Below the pieces are notes generated by a model. The model searched no databases, had not been told where the DNA came from, and saw only the letters and a list, made by a program, of their open reading frames with translations. This document shows positions 1 to 7,808 of a stretch of 64,000 bases of DNA, piece by piece. A program made the position numbers and the translations under genes. This DNA comes from an uncultured Bryobacteraceae bacterium. Lineage in GTDB: Bacteria; Acidobacteriota; Terriglobia; Bryobacterales; Bryobacteraceae. The stretch lies in assembly GCA_938027685.1 (NCBI GenBank), contig CALJAM010000007.1, positions 26,131 to 90,130 of the forward strand. The letters run 5' to 3'. How positions within the stretch are numbered: position 1 is the first letter of the stretch; each line of letters starts with the position of its first letter.

Positions 1-245
1 AGCTTTCCGAGCCGGATTACCGAGCGACGCGGGAGGAGTTGCAGCGCGAACTGGCCGCGGTCAACGCGGAACTGGAGCGGCTTGTGGGGAAGGCGTCTGC
101 CGCAGCGCCCGAGGCTTCGGCGCCGGTGCCGGCTGTGTCCGCGATGCCCGAAGGTGTGGTGTGCCCCGGTTGCGGAGCGCATTTCAGCCGGCCCATGAAA
201 TTCTGCGGGGAATGCGGCAGGCCTCTGAGTGGGGAGACGTCATGA
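1..245 (+). CDS. Zinc-ribbon protein with N-terminal coiled coil, 5' truncated by window edge
   Basis: The reading frame is already open at the first bases, so the start lies outside the window. The visible part begins with a charged helical stretch rich in E, L, R and A (a likely coiled coil), then an Ala/Pro linker, then a C-terminal zinc ribbon with two CxxC pairs (CPGC and CGEC, 14 residues between pairs). Its stop overlaps the next start by 4 bp (ATGA), so it is translationally coupled to the cytochrome c maturation genes. Function is not recognised. By position it may take the place of a CcmI-like accessory factor, but that is inference only. Confidence 0.7.
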   Translation, partial: LSEPDYRATREELQRELAAVNAELERLVGKASAAAPEASAPVPAVSAMPEGVVCPGCGAHFSRPMKFCGECGRPLSGETS

Positions 246-1216
246 GGAAGGCGGTGCTGTCGCTGTGCTTGCTCGCCTGCGCGGCTGCCGCAGCCGTGCG
301 CGGCGTTGTCGTGAACCGCACGAGCGGGAAGCCCGCGCCCGGAGTTGCGGTGCGCCTGATGAGTATGGGCGCCGCCGGCATGCAGGAGCTCGAGACCGCG
401 ATAACGGATGCGCAGGGACGCTTCACCTTCAGCAAGACCGCGCAGGCTGTGCATTATTTGGTCGAGGCTCAGCTCGACGGCGTGACGTACAATCGCATGG
501 TTGCGCCGGCGGAGACGGCGGGGGAAGTCGAGCTTGCCGTTTACGAGGTCGCGCGCAAGCCGACGCCGCGCCCGGCGCAGCGCATCGTGTTCCTGGAGCC
601 GCTGGCGGACGAGCTGCGCGTCAACGAGACTTGGCTGTTTCGGAATGACGCCGATCGCACCCTCTACGATGCGCAATCGCCGACTCTGCGTTTCTGGACG
701 CCGGCAGAGCTGATGGGCGAGGTTTCGGTGACGGTGACGGCGCCCGGCGGGATGCCGATCCCGCGACCTGTGGAAGCGGACGCGGACGGGACCCATCGCA
801 TTCGTTTTCCCATCAAGCCCGGCGAGACGCGCTTCGACGTCAGCTACAGCCTGCCGCCGCAGTCGCAATTCGCGTCGCGGATGCTCTACCCCGAGGCGCC
901 GACGCGCTTGGTGGTGCCGGCGGGCGTGACTCTGGAAGGCGAGGGCGTCGAGGTGGTCGGGCCCGATCCCTCGGGTCGCGCCATGATTTACGAGGTCCGC
1001 GGGCGCAAACAGTTTGCCGTGACGCTCGCCGGCCGCGGTCTGCTGCAGGCAGCGGAGGATGCGGGCGGGCCGTCGCTCGATCAGATCCCGCCCGCGCTCT
1101 ACGACCGCTTGTGGTGGGTGTTGGGTCCGTCGCTTGCCGCCCTTGCCCTGGGATTTCTGCTACTCTACCGCGCCCCGGGTCGGGCACCGGACGCGGTCAG
1201 GACTTCCCGCCGATGA
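242..1216 (+). CDS. Secreted, C-terminally anchored carboxypeptidase-regulatory-like domain protein
   Basis: A 324-aa protein. It has an N-terminal signal peptide (MRKAVLSLCLLACAAAAA), then a carboxypeptidase regulatory-like beta-sandwich (about residues 20-95, typical 'GKPAPGVAVRL...TDAQGRFTF' pattern), a second beta-rich region, and one C-terminal membrane segment near residues 295-315 followed by a short basic tail. The start was chosen at the ATG overlapping the upstream stop. The 3' end overlaps ccmA by 4 bp, so it belongs to the ccm operon. It probably sits on the outer face of the membrane beside the haem-export machinery. No enzymatic motif is visible. Confidence 0.75.
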   Translation: MRKAVLSLCLLACAAAAAVRGVVVNRTSGKPAPGVAVRLMSMGAAGMQELETAITDAQGRFTFSKTAQAVHYLVEAQLDGVTYNRMVAPAETAGEVELAVYEVARKPTPRPAQRIVFLEPLADELRVNETWLFRNDADRTLYDAQSPTLRFWTPAELMGEVSVTVTAPGGMPIPRPVEADADGTHRIRFPIKPGETRFDVSYSLPPQSQFASRMLYPEAPTRLVVPAGVTLEGEGVEVVGPDPSGRAMIYEVRGRKQFAVTLAGRGLLQAAEDAGGPSLDQIPPALYDRLWWVLGPSLAALALGFLLLYRAPGRAPDAVRTSRR

Positions 1217-1914
1217 ACGCCCTCGAGCTCGAGGACGTATGGAAGTTCTACGGCGATTTCCCGGCCCTTCGCCGGCTCCACCTAACCGTGCCCCAAGGCG
1301 CCTGCCTGGCCCTGCTGGGGCGCAACGGCGCAGGCAAGACAACGCTGCTGCGCATTTTGGCCGGCCTGATGCGAGCCGGCCGGGGGGCGGTGCGCGTGTT
1401 GGGCGCCGATCCACGCGATCGCGCGGTTCGCGCGCGCATGGGCGTACTGGGTCACGGCATCGCCCTCTATGATGAGCTATCGGCGATCGAGAATCTCGTG
1501 CTGTTTGCGCGCCTCTATGGATTGGATGATGCTTTCGGGCGCGCCCGGCAGTGGTTGGAAAGGGTCGGGCTGGGGGCGTCCGCCTACAGTCTCGTGCGCG
1601 AGTTCTCGCGCGGCATGCGGCAGCGGCTTGCCGTAGCGCGTGCTTTCCTGCACGAGCCGGAGGTGGTGCTGCTGGACGAGCCCTTTACGGCGCTGGACGA
1701 CCGCGCCGTAGAGACTCTCCAGGGCCTGCTCCGCGATGCCGTGACCGAAGGGCGCACGATCGTGCTCTCCACGCACCAGTTGCGCGAGGCGCTGGAACCG
1801 GCCACGCATGTAGCGTTGCTGGTCCGCGGGCGGCTCGCCTTCTTCGGAGAACGCAGCCGCCAGATGCTGGAGGATCCGGGCCGGCTGTATCGCGAGTTCG
1901 GCGAGGCAGGCTGA
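1213..1914 (+). CDS. ccmA: Haem exporter ATP-binding protein CcmA (ABC ATPase)
   Basis: A 233-aa ABC ATPase with Walker A (GRNGAGKTT, about residues 36-44), signature EFSRGMRQRL, Walker B LLDEPFTALD and a following H-loop (STHQ). It energises the CcmAB(C) system that supplies haem to CcmE for c-type cytochrome maturation. The family assignment rests on the ABC motifs plus the adjacent ccmB and ccmC. The start is the ATG overlapping the previous stop; an in-frame upstream extension exists but lies inside the neighbouring gene. The next gene starts within its stop codon (TGATG). Confidence 0.93.
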   Translation: MNALELEDVWKFYGDFPALRRLHLTVPQGACLALLGRNGAGKTTLLRILAGLMRAGRGAVRVLGADPRDRAVRARMGVLGHGIALYDELSAIENLVLFARLYGLDDAFGRARQWLERVGLGASAYSLVREFSRGMRQRLAVARAFLHEPEVVLLDEPFTALDDRAVETLQGLLRDAVTEGRTIVLSTHQLREALEPATHVALLVRGRLAFFGERSRQMLEDPGRLYREFGEAG

Positions 1915-2648
1915 TGGCGCAGGCGGAAGCCCGAGTCGGCGCGCGGCGAAAATCATCCCTCGCGGTTCCCGGTTGGTGGCGCGGAGCCCTCGTCGTCGCC
2001 GGCAAGGACCTGCGTTCGGAGTTGCGCACTAAAGACGCCCTGAATGCGTCGCTGGCTTTCTCGGTGGTCATCCTGCTGCTGTTCAGTTTCGCTTTCGACC
2101 CCACGGTGGAGGAGACGCGTGCGCTGGCGGGTGGGCTGTTATGGTTGGTGTTTGCGTTCGCAGGAGCGCTGATCCTCAACCGCAGCTTCGCGCGCGAGCT
2201 GGCGAACGACTGCCTCGACGCCCTGGTGGCCTCCCCGGTCTCCCCGGCCGCGCTCTACCTCGGTAAAGTTGCCGCCAACTGGGTGCTGTTGATGGTGGTG
2301 CAACTGGCGAGTCTGGTCGTGTTCGGCGTGTTTTACAACGCCGCCTGGACGCGGCGGTTGGGCGCCCTTGTGGGTGTGGTGGCGTTGGGCACTTGGGCGC
2401 TCAGCGTGGTGGGGACGCTCTTCAGCGCGTTGACGGTGAACCTGCGGCTGCGCGAGCTCATGCTGCCCCTGCTGGTGTATCCTGTGCTGATCCCGGCTCT
2501 GCTCGGCGCCATCCAGCTCACCGGCCCCCTCGCCATGGGCGAGGCGCCGGGCGCGGGAACGGAGGTGTGGTTGCGCCTCTTGGTGGGTTTCGACGTGATC
2601 TTCACGGCCCTGGCGCTGGCGCTTTCCGAGGCGGCGCTGGTGGCCTGA
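1914..2648 (+). CDS. ccmB: Haem exporter membrane subunit CcmB
   Basis: A 244-aa integral membrane protein with about six hydrophobic segments and the CcmB-typical beginning 'KDLRSELRTKDALNASLAFSV'. It forms the transmembrane part of the CcmAB complex. Length is close to the family norm (about 220). It has an extra basic N-terminal tail of about 25 residues. It starts inside the ccmA stop codon, and 16 bases separate it from ccmC. Confidence 0.92.
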   Translation: MAQAEARVGARRKSSLAVPGWWRGALVVAGKDLRSELRTKDALNASLAFSVVILLLFSFAFDPTVEETRALAGGLLWLVFAFAGALILNRSFARELANDCLDALVASPVSPAALYLGKVAANWVLLMVVQLASLVVFGVFYNAAWTRRLGALVGVVALGTWALSVVGTLFSALTVNLRLRELMLPLLVYPVLIPALLGAIQLTGPLAMGEAPGAGTEVWLRLLVGFDVIFTALALALSEAALVA

Positions 2649-2664
2649 AACGGGGAGGTAAAGC

Positions 2665-3342
2665 GTGCGAACGAAGCTCGTGCTGGCTTGCTGCCTCGTC
2701 GCGGCCGTGTTGCTGGCGCGGAACCTGTACGTGATGCTGCTCGAACTGCCGGACGAGGCTTCCCAGGGTCCCATCTTCCGCATCATTTTCTTCCACGTGC
2801 CCGCCGCGTGGACCGCCTTTGCCGCTTTCGTGGCGGCGGCCGTCGCCAGTGCGCTCTATCTGACGCGCCGCGATCTTCGCTACGATGCGTTCGCGGTGGC
2901 CGTCACCGAGGTGGGGCTCGCCTTCGCCGCCGCGAATCTCGTCAGTGGTATGATCTGGGCGCGCATCATTTGGGGCATCTGGTGGACCTGGGACGCGCGC
3001 CTGACCTCGATGCTGGTCTGCTGGTTGCTGTACGCGGGCTACCTGATGCTGCGGCACGCGGTCGAGGAGCCGGGCCAACGCGCGCGCATCGCGGCCGTTT
3101 TCTCCATTGTCGCCGTTGTGGACGTTCCCATCGTGTTCTTTTCCATCCGCTGGTGGCGTACGCAGCACCCGCAACCGGTCGTCTGGGGCGGCGGCTCGAT
3201 GGATCCCGCTTACTGGCAGATGCTCTTTCTGAATTGGGCCCCGCTCTTGCTGTTGGGCGTGGCCATGGCAGCGATCCGGATTCGCCAAGAAAGGCAGCAG
3301 CGCGAGATCGAGGCGCTCCGGCGCCTGGCGCACTCGCTTTGA
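2665..3342 (+). CDS. ccmC: Haem handling protein CcmC
   Basis: A 225-aa polytopic membrane protein of the CcmC/CcmF/CcsA haem-handling family. The tryptophan-rich WWD-type motif is visible as 'GIWWTWDARLTSML' near residues 110-123, and the flanking conserved histidines ('FFHVPAAW' and others) are present. The start is a GTG at 2665 with a good Shine-Dalgarno (GGGGAGGT) about 6 nt upstream. It delivers haem to CcmE at the outer face of the membrane. ccmE and ccmF are not in this window, so the pathway must be completed elsewhere. Confidence 0.92.
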   Translation: MRTKLVLACCLVAAVLLARNLYVMLLELPDEASQGPIFRIIFFHVPAAWTAFAAFVAAAVASALYLTRRDLRYDAFAVAVTEVGLAFAAANLVSGMIWARIIWGIWWTWDARLTSMLVCWLLYAGYLMLRHAVEEPGQRARIAAVFSIVAVVDVPIVFFSIRWWRTQHPQPVVWGGGSMDPAYWQMLFLNWAPLLLLGVAMAAIRIRQERQQREIEALRRLAHSL

Positions 3343-3352
3343 GGAGGACCGA

Positions 3353-3514
3353 ATGGACGAGCGCAACTTCCTTTACATGTTCTACGGGTTCCTGGCCGTC
3401 TGGCTGATCCTGGCCAGCTATGTGGCCGTTCTGGCCGGCCGCGAGCGGCGGCTGGAGAAAGAGCTCGGGAATCTTCGGCGCCTGCTGGAAGACAGGGGAA
3501 AGGAGGCGTCATGA
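3353..3514 (+). CDS. ccmD: CcmD-family small membrane protein
   Basis: A 53-aa protein: a short N-terminus, one membrane helix (about residues 8-29, 'YMFYGFLAVWLILASYVAVLAG'-like region) and a strongly basic/acidic amphipathic tail. This is the architecture and position (directly after ccmC) of CcmD, which helps release holo-CcmE from the CcmABC complex. A GAGGAGG Shine-Dalgarno sits 5-6 nt before the ATG. The stop overlaps the next gene by 4 bp. The identification rests on synteny and topology, because CcmD proteins are too short for motifs. Confidence 0.82.
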   Translation: MDERNFLYMFYGFLAVWLILASYVAVLAGRERRLEKELGNLRRLLEDRGKEAS

Positions 3515-4845
3515 AACGGAGAGAAATTCTCGGCGCCGCCGTAGGCGCGGGCCTGGCGGCGCGGCAGCTCGCGGCTCAGGAACGCGTCGAGCGAGCCACA
3601 CGCGGCATGCCCTCGCCGCGGATCCGTGACGTACAGGTCATCGCGACCGCTCCCGCGGGACTGCGACTCGTGGTGGTCAAGATCCTTACGGACCAGGACG
3701 GTTTGTACGGATACGGATGCGCAACCTTCACGCAGCGCGCCGATCTGGTGGTGGCTGCCGTGGAGCGTTACCTGAAACCGTTCCTCATCGGCAAACCGGC
3801 CGATCGCATCGAGGACACTTGGCATGCCTGTTACAACTCCTCTTACTGGCGCAACGGACCGGTGCTGAACAACGCTCTGAGCGGCGTGGACATGGCGCTC
3901 TGGGACATCAAAGGGCGGCAGGCGGGCATGCCCGTCTATCAGTTGCTCGGCGGCAAATGCCGTGAGGCGGTCGATTGCTACGCGCACGCCTCGGGCGCCG
4001 AGATCCCGCAGGTCATCGAGAACGCGCGAAAGCTGATGGCGCAGGGGTTCCGTCACATCCGCGTGCAGGTGGGGATCCCGGGCATGGCGGCCTACGGGGC
4101 GGGTCGCGGCGAAGCGCGCGTGGAAGCGCTGCATTCGGGTCCGGTTTTCGAGCCGGCCGTTTACATCCGGCGCACGCTGCGCCTGCTGGAAGAGTGCCGC
4201 AAGGAGCTGGGCGACGAAGTCGAGCTGCTGCACGACGTGCACGAGCGCATCTCGCCCACGCAGGCGCTTCAGTTCGTCCGCGATTGCGAGCGGTTCCGCC
4301 TTTTCTTCCTCGAGGATCCGCTCTCGCCCGAGGACATCGGGTGGTTCCGCATCCTGCGCCAGCAGAGCTCGACTCCCATCGCCATGGGCGAGCTCTTCAA
4401 CAGTCCCCACGAATGGACGCCGCTCATCGCCGAGCGACTGATCGATTACATTCGCGTGCACGTCTCGCAGGCGGGCGGCCTCACGCCGTGCCGCAAGATG
4501 GCGGCCCACGCCGAGATCTACGGCGTCAAGACCGCGTGGCACGGGCCGGGCGACGTATCGCCCATCGGCCATGCCTGCAACATCGCGCTCGATCTGGCCT
4601 GCTGGAACTTCGGCATCCAGGAGTACTCGCCTTTCAACGAACGCGTGCGCGAGGTTTTCCACGGCTGCCCTGAAATGAAGAACGGCTACCTCTATGCGAA
4701 CGAAGCACCCGGATGGGGCATCGAGGTGGACGAGAAGGCGGCGGCGAAGTATCCCTTCGGCAGTTTCGAAACCGGCGAACGTAAGCGCCTGAACGGCGGC
4801 TGGGGCGAAATCCGCCGCCGTGACGGAACGATCATCAAGCAATAA
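3511..4845 (+). CDS. Enolase-superfamily sugar-acid dehydratase, mannonate dehydratase (ManD/RspA) type
   Basis: A 444-aa member of the mandelate racemase/muconate lactonizing enolase superfamily with an N-terminal Tat-like leader (KRREILGAA). The capping domain is followed by a barrel carrying 'HDVHERI' (Asp metal ligand and the D-x-H feature), 'LEDPL' (Glu ligand), 'MGELF' (Glu ligand) and the 'TAWHGPGDVSPIGHA' segment characteristic of ManD/RspA-like dehydratases. The predicted reaction is dehydration of D-mannonate or a related aldonate to a 2-keto-3-deoxy acid; substrate cannot be fixed from sequence. It overlaps ccmD by 4 bp, an unexpected partner for cytochrome maturation genes. A leader on an enzyme normally cytoplasmic is also odd. 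Confidence 0.82.
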   Translation: MKRREILGAAVGAGLAARQLAAQERVERATRGMPSPRIRDVQVIATAPAGLRLVVVKILTDQDGLYGYGCATFTQRADLVVAAVERYLKPFLIGKPADRIEDTWHACYNSSYWRNGPVLNNALSGVDMALWDIKGRQAGMPVYQLLGGKCREAVDCYAHASGAEIPQVIENARKLMAQGFRHIRVQVGIPGMAAYGAGRGEARVEALHSGPVFEPAVYIRRTLRLLEECRKELGDEVELLHDVHERISPTQALQFVRDCERFRLFFLEDPLSPEDIGWFRILRQQSSTPIAMGELFNSPHEWTPLIAERLIDYIRVHVSQAGGLTPCRKMAAHAEIYGVKTAWHGPGDVSPIGHACNIALDLACWNFGIQEYSPFNERVREVFHGCPEMKNGYLYANEAPGWGIEVDEKAAAKYPFGSFETGERKRLNGGWGEIRRRDGTIIKQ

Positions 4846-5034
4846 GGCGAGGTCGCGCTTCACTTGAGCTTTGCCTTCGCGCGACGAGGTCGAGACGCTC
4901 GTCAGGCAGCAAGGCGAACGCAGCCCGCGCACGGGGCGAGCCGCGATCCTGGCTCAGGTTCGGGCGGCGTTCCCGGTCTCCGCGAGCGATGCGCCGGCTC
5001 GCGTCGCGCGGCCCGTGTCGGGAATCTAAGGCCG

Positions 5035-6237
5035 TCAGGCGTGCTGGAACCAGCAGCGGCGCGGTGAACGATACCGGACCGTCAGTTCGGGCGTCTCGAT
5101 GCGGTGGCGCTGCTCGCGCGACTCGAACAGGAAGTCGAGCACGCCGCTCACCAGTAGGGTGCGTTCGACCGGGTAGACCGGCCGCCGCGTCACGAAGAAC
5201 TCTTCGATGCACCGGACCAGGCCGTCGAAATGAGGCAAGTGGCGGCCCGACCGGAAGGGGCCGAAGTGGGTCGCTAAGGGTCGCGACTCTCCTGCGAGCT
5301 TCGCGGCGAACACCCATCCCGCATGGTGACCGTTGAGCATGTAGGTCGCTGTGCGCAAGCCGTCGCGGTGGTGCACGAGGAACAGAACAGGCTCCCGGCA
5401 GTTATCCTCCGGCGCACCCGGCTTCACGGTCGGGCTGGCGGCCAGCGCGGCCTCCAATAGCGGCGCGCTCCAGCGTCCCGGACCATCGCGCCATTTCCAG
5501 ACGGCCTCGCCTTCCAGCCATTCGACGGCCGCCACGCCCGTCTCTCCGCCGCGTCGCCGTTCGATCATCGACTGGAGCGCCTCCAGCGTGTGGAAGCCGT
5601 AAGCGTCGAAGTCTCCGTAACCGGCTGCGACGGCGTGTTCGATGCGACAGCCGTAAGGAAGCTCGAGCCTGGGCACGCGCACGGTGACCGGAATGGAGGA
5701 CCCGGCCATCAGGGGGAAGCCTAGCTCGCGCGACCACCGGTACATGCGAAGCGCCTTCTCCCACGAATACGAAAGGTGCTTGTCGCAGAACACGGGGGCT
5801 GTGCGGCCGCTGCGACGAAAGACCTCTACGATGCGCTCGAACAGCTCGTAGCGTGGATAAAGCTTCTGGCCGCGCGCATTCACCGGGTAGTGGCCGTGCT
5901 CGCCGATCAGCAAAACGGCATCCACGGCCAGGCGTGCGCCGCCGAGGGTCAGCGCTTCTTCGACGCTGGGGAAGATGGTGAAGCCGTGCCGCGCGGCCAG
6001 CTCGCGGCTCATGTCGTCGGCGGGAAGCTGGTCCGTGTACATCGAGACGATTTGCGTGCGGGGTTCCTGGCGGACGCCGTTGGGGTAGTAGCCTGCCAGG
6101 ATTCTTCCTACAATCACATCGGCGTGGGAGAGCCGACGGTACTCGGTGACGACGGCGGCGACCTTCGGGCGCGGCGCGGCGGCGACTGCGGCCGAAGCTG
6201 CGAGAAGGAAATGGCGTCTGGACGGCACGGCGTTCAC
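5035..6237 (-). CDS. Unknown exported protein (Tat-like leader), coupled to the M81 gene
   Basis: A 400-aa protein of no family recognised here. It opens with an SRRHFLLAASAAVAAAP leader, a Tat/Sec-type export signal. The mature part contains conserved-looking stretches ('VVTEYRRLSHADVIVGRIL', 'LIGEHGHYP', 'CDKHLSYSW', 'AGYGDFDAYGFHTLEA') rich in His and acidic residues, which would suit metal or sugar binding. The start is a GTG at 6237 that overlaps the stop of the upstream M81 gene, so the two are translationally coupled and probably act together. Similar leader-bearing unknowns are common beside secreted oxidoreductases in Acidobacteriota and Planctomycetota (general knowledge, not searched). 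Confidence 0.7.
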   Translation of the reverse strand: MNAVPSRRHFLLAASAAVAAAPRPKVAAVVTEYRRLSHADVIVGRILAGYYPNGVRQEPRTQIVSMYTDQLPADDMSRELAARHGFTIFPSVEEALTLGGARLAVDAVLLIGEHGHYPVNARGQKLYPRYELFERIVEVFRRSGRTAPVFCDKHLSYSWEKALRMYRWSRELGFPLMAGSSIPVTVRVPRLELPYGCRIEHAVAAGYGDFDAYGFHTLEALQSMIERRRGGETGVAAVEWLEGEAVWKWRDGPGRWSAPLLEAALAASPTVKPGAPEDNCREPVLFLVHHRDGLRTATYMLNGHHAGWVFAAKLAGESRPLATHFGPFRSGRHLPHFDGLVRCIEEFFVTRRPVYPVERTLLVSGVLDFLFESREQRHRIETPELTVRYRSPRRCWFQHA

Positions 6238-7769
6238 TGCAGGCCGAACAGCGGCCGCCGCACGCGGGTATATCGAAAGCGCGCGGGATTGACCGCGGTC
6301 AGGCCGGGCGTGTCTACTTCGATGATGCGCCGCGCGATCGGCTCGTAGGCGGCGCGTGGGGCAATCGCGCCCTTGACCGCTAGAATGCGCTGTCGTTCCG
6401 GGTAAATGCCGAGGCTGATCAGTTGGTGCAGGCTGTTGGGGCTGGTGCGCCGGCTGGTGAGCACGAGCAGGCTCGGTTGCTCGGGCCGGGATTCTTCGAC
6501 GGCGATCACCGCCGTCAGGCCCTGCGAGAAGTAGCGCTGGCCGCCGTGCCGGGCTTCGGGTTCGAAATAAAAGCCGTCGTGCAGGGAGCGGACGCGCCCT
6601 TGCACGCGGACCGGATCTCCGTGGAATCGGTCGGTTTTACCGCCGACGGCGAAGTCGAAAGAACCGTTGACGGTGCGGCGCACGGCCTCCTGGACGGCTT
6701 CGGGATCGAAGATGGTCACGACCCAGCCGCGGGCCCGCTGCTTGAGGAGTTCGGCGAGCAGGAAGGTGCTGTCGCCTGCCGAGCCGCCGCCCACATTGTC
6801 CCCGAGATCCATCAGGACCACCGGCCCGGCTTCGGCCTCGATGGCCTGGCGTACGGCCTGCGCTGCGTCGGGGAGCTTGAGCGTCAGTTGCTTGCGCGTC
6901 TCCCACAGCATATCGGCCAGGCGTTGAGCTTCGCGCCGTGCCAGGTCGGGGTCGCCGTCGGTAGCTACAACGACCGAGGGCCCCATGGCCTCTACGTCGG
7001 CGTACTGGTAGCCGCCGGCAACGCTGGCGGCGAGGATCCTGGGGTCCTGCTCCAGTCGGCGGGTCTCTTCGACGACGGGGGCCAGGGGCGGACGGCGCGT
7101 GTTCTGGAACACGATGTTGTAAATCATCGGCGGCTTGACGAGCGCCTGCACCGGGCGAACGCGACCGGTCGCGAGGGCGGCCATGATGCGCGCCGCCTGC
7201 TCGCCGCGCTCGCGGGTGTCGATGTGCGGGTTTTCTTTGTAAGTGAGCAACACGTCGCACAATCGAACAATTTCTTCGGAAATGTTTGCGTGGAAGTCGT
7301 GGATTACGACGATGGGGAGCTTGGGCCCCACCGCGTCCCGCACCCGCCGCACGATCTCGGCGTCGGCGTGCGGATAGGCCTCGCTCACCATGGCGCCGTG
7401 CAGGTCGAGTATGACGCCGTCCAGCCGGGGCGCCTGGCGCATGCGCCGAACCATATCTTCCACGAGGGCCTCGAAGGCCTCAGTGGCGACCGGTCCCTTG
7501 GGCGTCGCGGCGGCCAGCAGGGTGGGATACAGTTCGAGGCCGTACTTCCCAGCGCCAGAGACGATGCCCGCCAGGGTGTCGTGGCCTTCGGCGAGCCTCT
7601 CGAGGTCCGCCAGTCCGGGCGTGCGACGATCGAAGTCCGCCAAAGTGGTTCGGGCGGGATTGAACGAATTCGACTCGTGACTGATGCGGCCGACGGCCAC
7701 CGCAGGTCGGCGGCTTGGTGCGATCAGGACGGGCAGGAAAGCAAGGAGAAGGAGCGGCTTCCGCCCCAT
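6234..7769 (-). CDS. M81-family metallopeptidase (MlrC / microcystinase C-like)
   Basis: A 511-aa protein with a signal-peptide-like N-terminus and the M81/MlrC signatures: 'RISHESNSFNP' at the mature N-terminus, 'DGVILDLHGAMV', 'IHDFHANIS' and 'LMDLGDNVGGGSAGDST'. The Asp/His residues in these motifs match the zinc site described for MlrC. The family is best known for linear microcystin hydrolysis, but most members have unknown peptide-like substrates. Length is typical (about 490-500). A TATGCT hexamer ends 8 nt before the ATG and no Shine-Dalgarno is visible. Its stop overlaps the start of the unknown exported protein downstream. Confidence 0.85.
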   Translation of the reverse strand: MGRKPLLLLAFLPVLIAPSRRPAVAVGRISHESNSFNPARTTLADFDRRTPGLADLERLAEGHDTLAGIVSGAGKYGLELYPTLLAAATPKGPVATEAFEALVEDMVRRMRQAPRLDGVILDLHGAMVSEAYPHADAEIVRRVRDAVGPKLPIVVIHDFHANISEEIVRLCDVLLTYKENPHIDTRERGEQAARIMAALATGRVRPVQALVKPPMIYNIVFQNTRRPPLAPVVEETRRLEQDPRILAASVAGGYQYADVEAMGPSVVVATDGDPDLARREAQRLADMLWETRKQLTLKLPDAAQAVRQAIEAEAGPVVLMDLGDNVGGGSAGDSTFLLAELLKQRARGWVVTIFDPEAVQEAVRRTVNGSFDFAVGGKTDRFHGDPVRVQGRVRSLHDGFYFEPEARHGGQRYFSQGLTAVIAVEESRPEQPSLLVLTSRRTSPNSLHQLISLGIYPERQRILAVKGAIAPRAAYEPIARRIIEVDTPGLTAVNPARFRYTRVRRPLFGLQ

Positions 7770-7777
7770 GGAGGTCC

Positions 7778-7783
7778 AGCATA
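7778..7783 (-). promoter_or_regulatory. Candidate -10 box (TATGCT) for the M81 gene
   Basis: The minus-strand hexamer TATGCT matches the -10 consensus at 4 of 6 positions and ends 8 nt before the ATG at 7769. Transcription would then begin at or next to the start codon (leaderless). No convincing -35 is seen. Confidence 0.4.
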
Positions 7784-7808
7784 GCGCAGCCGGCGGGAGG
7801 CGCCGCGC

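Noticed and set aside
3418..4932. 504-aa open frame on the minus strand opposite the mannonate-dehydratase-like gene
   Set aside because: Antisense shadow of a well-conserved gene in GC-rich DNA; its translation has no recognisable motif and is dominated by R, A, H and D.
4846..5034. 189-bp gap between convergent genes, with weak inverted repeats (GAACGC/GCGTTC)
   Set aside because: Arms are short and about 45 nt apart, with no T-run and no conserved frame; nothing supportable.
6423..7784. 453-aa plus-strand frame opposite the M81 gene
   Set aside because: Mirror frame of the M81 coding sequence; the M81 motifs are intact on the minus strand and the plus translation looks like a random codon-reversed product.
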